From: Burkholderiales bacterium
GTDB lineage: Bacteria > Pseudomonadota > Gammaproteobacteria > Burkholderiales > Burkholderiaceae_D
Reading direction: 5' to 3'
DNA: 5,705 bases
NCBI GenBank assembly: GCA_028868455.1
Contig: JAGWUK010000226.1
Span: 1 to 5,705, forward strand
Position 1 is the first letter of the stretch. Every line of letters begins with the position of its first letter. Of this stretch, positions 5,621-5,705 are shown piece by piece. Both the position numbers and the translations under genes were made by a program. The notes beneath the pieces were generated by a model. That model saw only the letters and a program-made list of their open reading frames with translations, searched no databases and was not told the origin of the DNA.

Positions 5621-5705
5621 CTAATGGCTTCTGGCGGCAGCAATTTGTTGGCACAAAGCCGCAGTGCCATCCAAAATGCGGGGACCGGCGCGATTGAGCC
5701 AGTCG
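5621..5705 (-). CDS. btuF: C-terminal end of a BtuF-like vitamin B12-binding protein (partial)
   Basis: Only the last 27 codons and a TAG stop (5623-5621) are present; the 5' part lies beyond the right edge. The frame from 5704 reads DWLNRAGPRILDGTAALC and continues QQIAAARSH. From memory, this resembles the end of E. coli BtuF, which runs DWFERASPRI and then carries LC six residues later: D-W, R-A, P-R-I and L-C match at equal spacing. BtuF is the periplasmic substrate-binding protein that delivers cobalamin to the BtuCD ABC importer. The fragment is short, so a related iron-chelate or metal binding protein of the same fold cannot be excluded. It has the same strand as rarD and the receptor. 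Confidence 0.65.
   Translation of the reverse strand, partial: DWLNRAGPRILDGTAALCQQIAAARSH

Noticed and set aside
5470..5670. 66-codon - strand frame overlapping rarD and the btuF-like end
   Set aside because: It is out of frame with both better-supported genes and has no recognisable features.

Overview
The window looks like chromosomal DNA of a betaproteobacterium, most likely Burkholderiales and possibly the Oxalobacteraceae (Herminiimonas/Undibacterium-like). This rests on the style of the Ppx, RarD and TonB-receptor proteins and a GC content a little above 50% by eye. No database search was possible. I see no rRNA, tRNA, CRISPR, phage or complete mobile element.

Layout from left to right: (1) a 258-bp leader region without a convincing gene; (2) ppx on the + strand (259-1716), an exopolyphosphatase of the Ppx/GppA family; (3) a 504-bp convergent intergenic region with several inverted repeats and no convincing gene; (4) a 706-residue TonB-dependent outer-membrane receptor on the - strand (2221-4341); (5) the receptor's leader, with a clear TPP (THI-box) riboswitch at about 4411-4510, a promoter just upstream of it, and an 8-bp hairpin over the Shine-Dalgarno sequence and up to the start codon; (6) a spacer at 4542-4652 holding an intrinsic terminator that points the 'wrong' way (+ strand) and a long imperfect inverted repeat; (7) rarD on the - strand (4653-5546), an EamA/DMT-family inner-membrane permease; (8) the last 27 codons of a BtuF-like vitamin B12 binding protein on the - strand, cut by the window edge.

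The main result is the pairing of a TPP riboswitch with a receptor that an automatic pipeline would call a siderophore receptor. The riboswitch predicts that the receptor is repressed when thiamin pyrophosphate is plentiful. It is therefore more likely to import thiamin, a thiamin precursor or a thiamin-containing compound than an iron chelate. The leader can be read as a complete switch: promoter, aptamer, a possible alternative pairing segment, and an SD-sequestering stem. ppx is functionally separate (polyphosphate/(p)ppGpp metabolism). The BtuF end places a second vitamin-uptake gene about 1.1 kb upstream of the riboswitch, with rarD between them.
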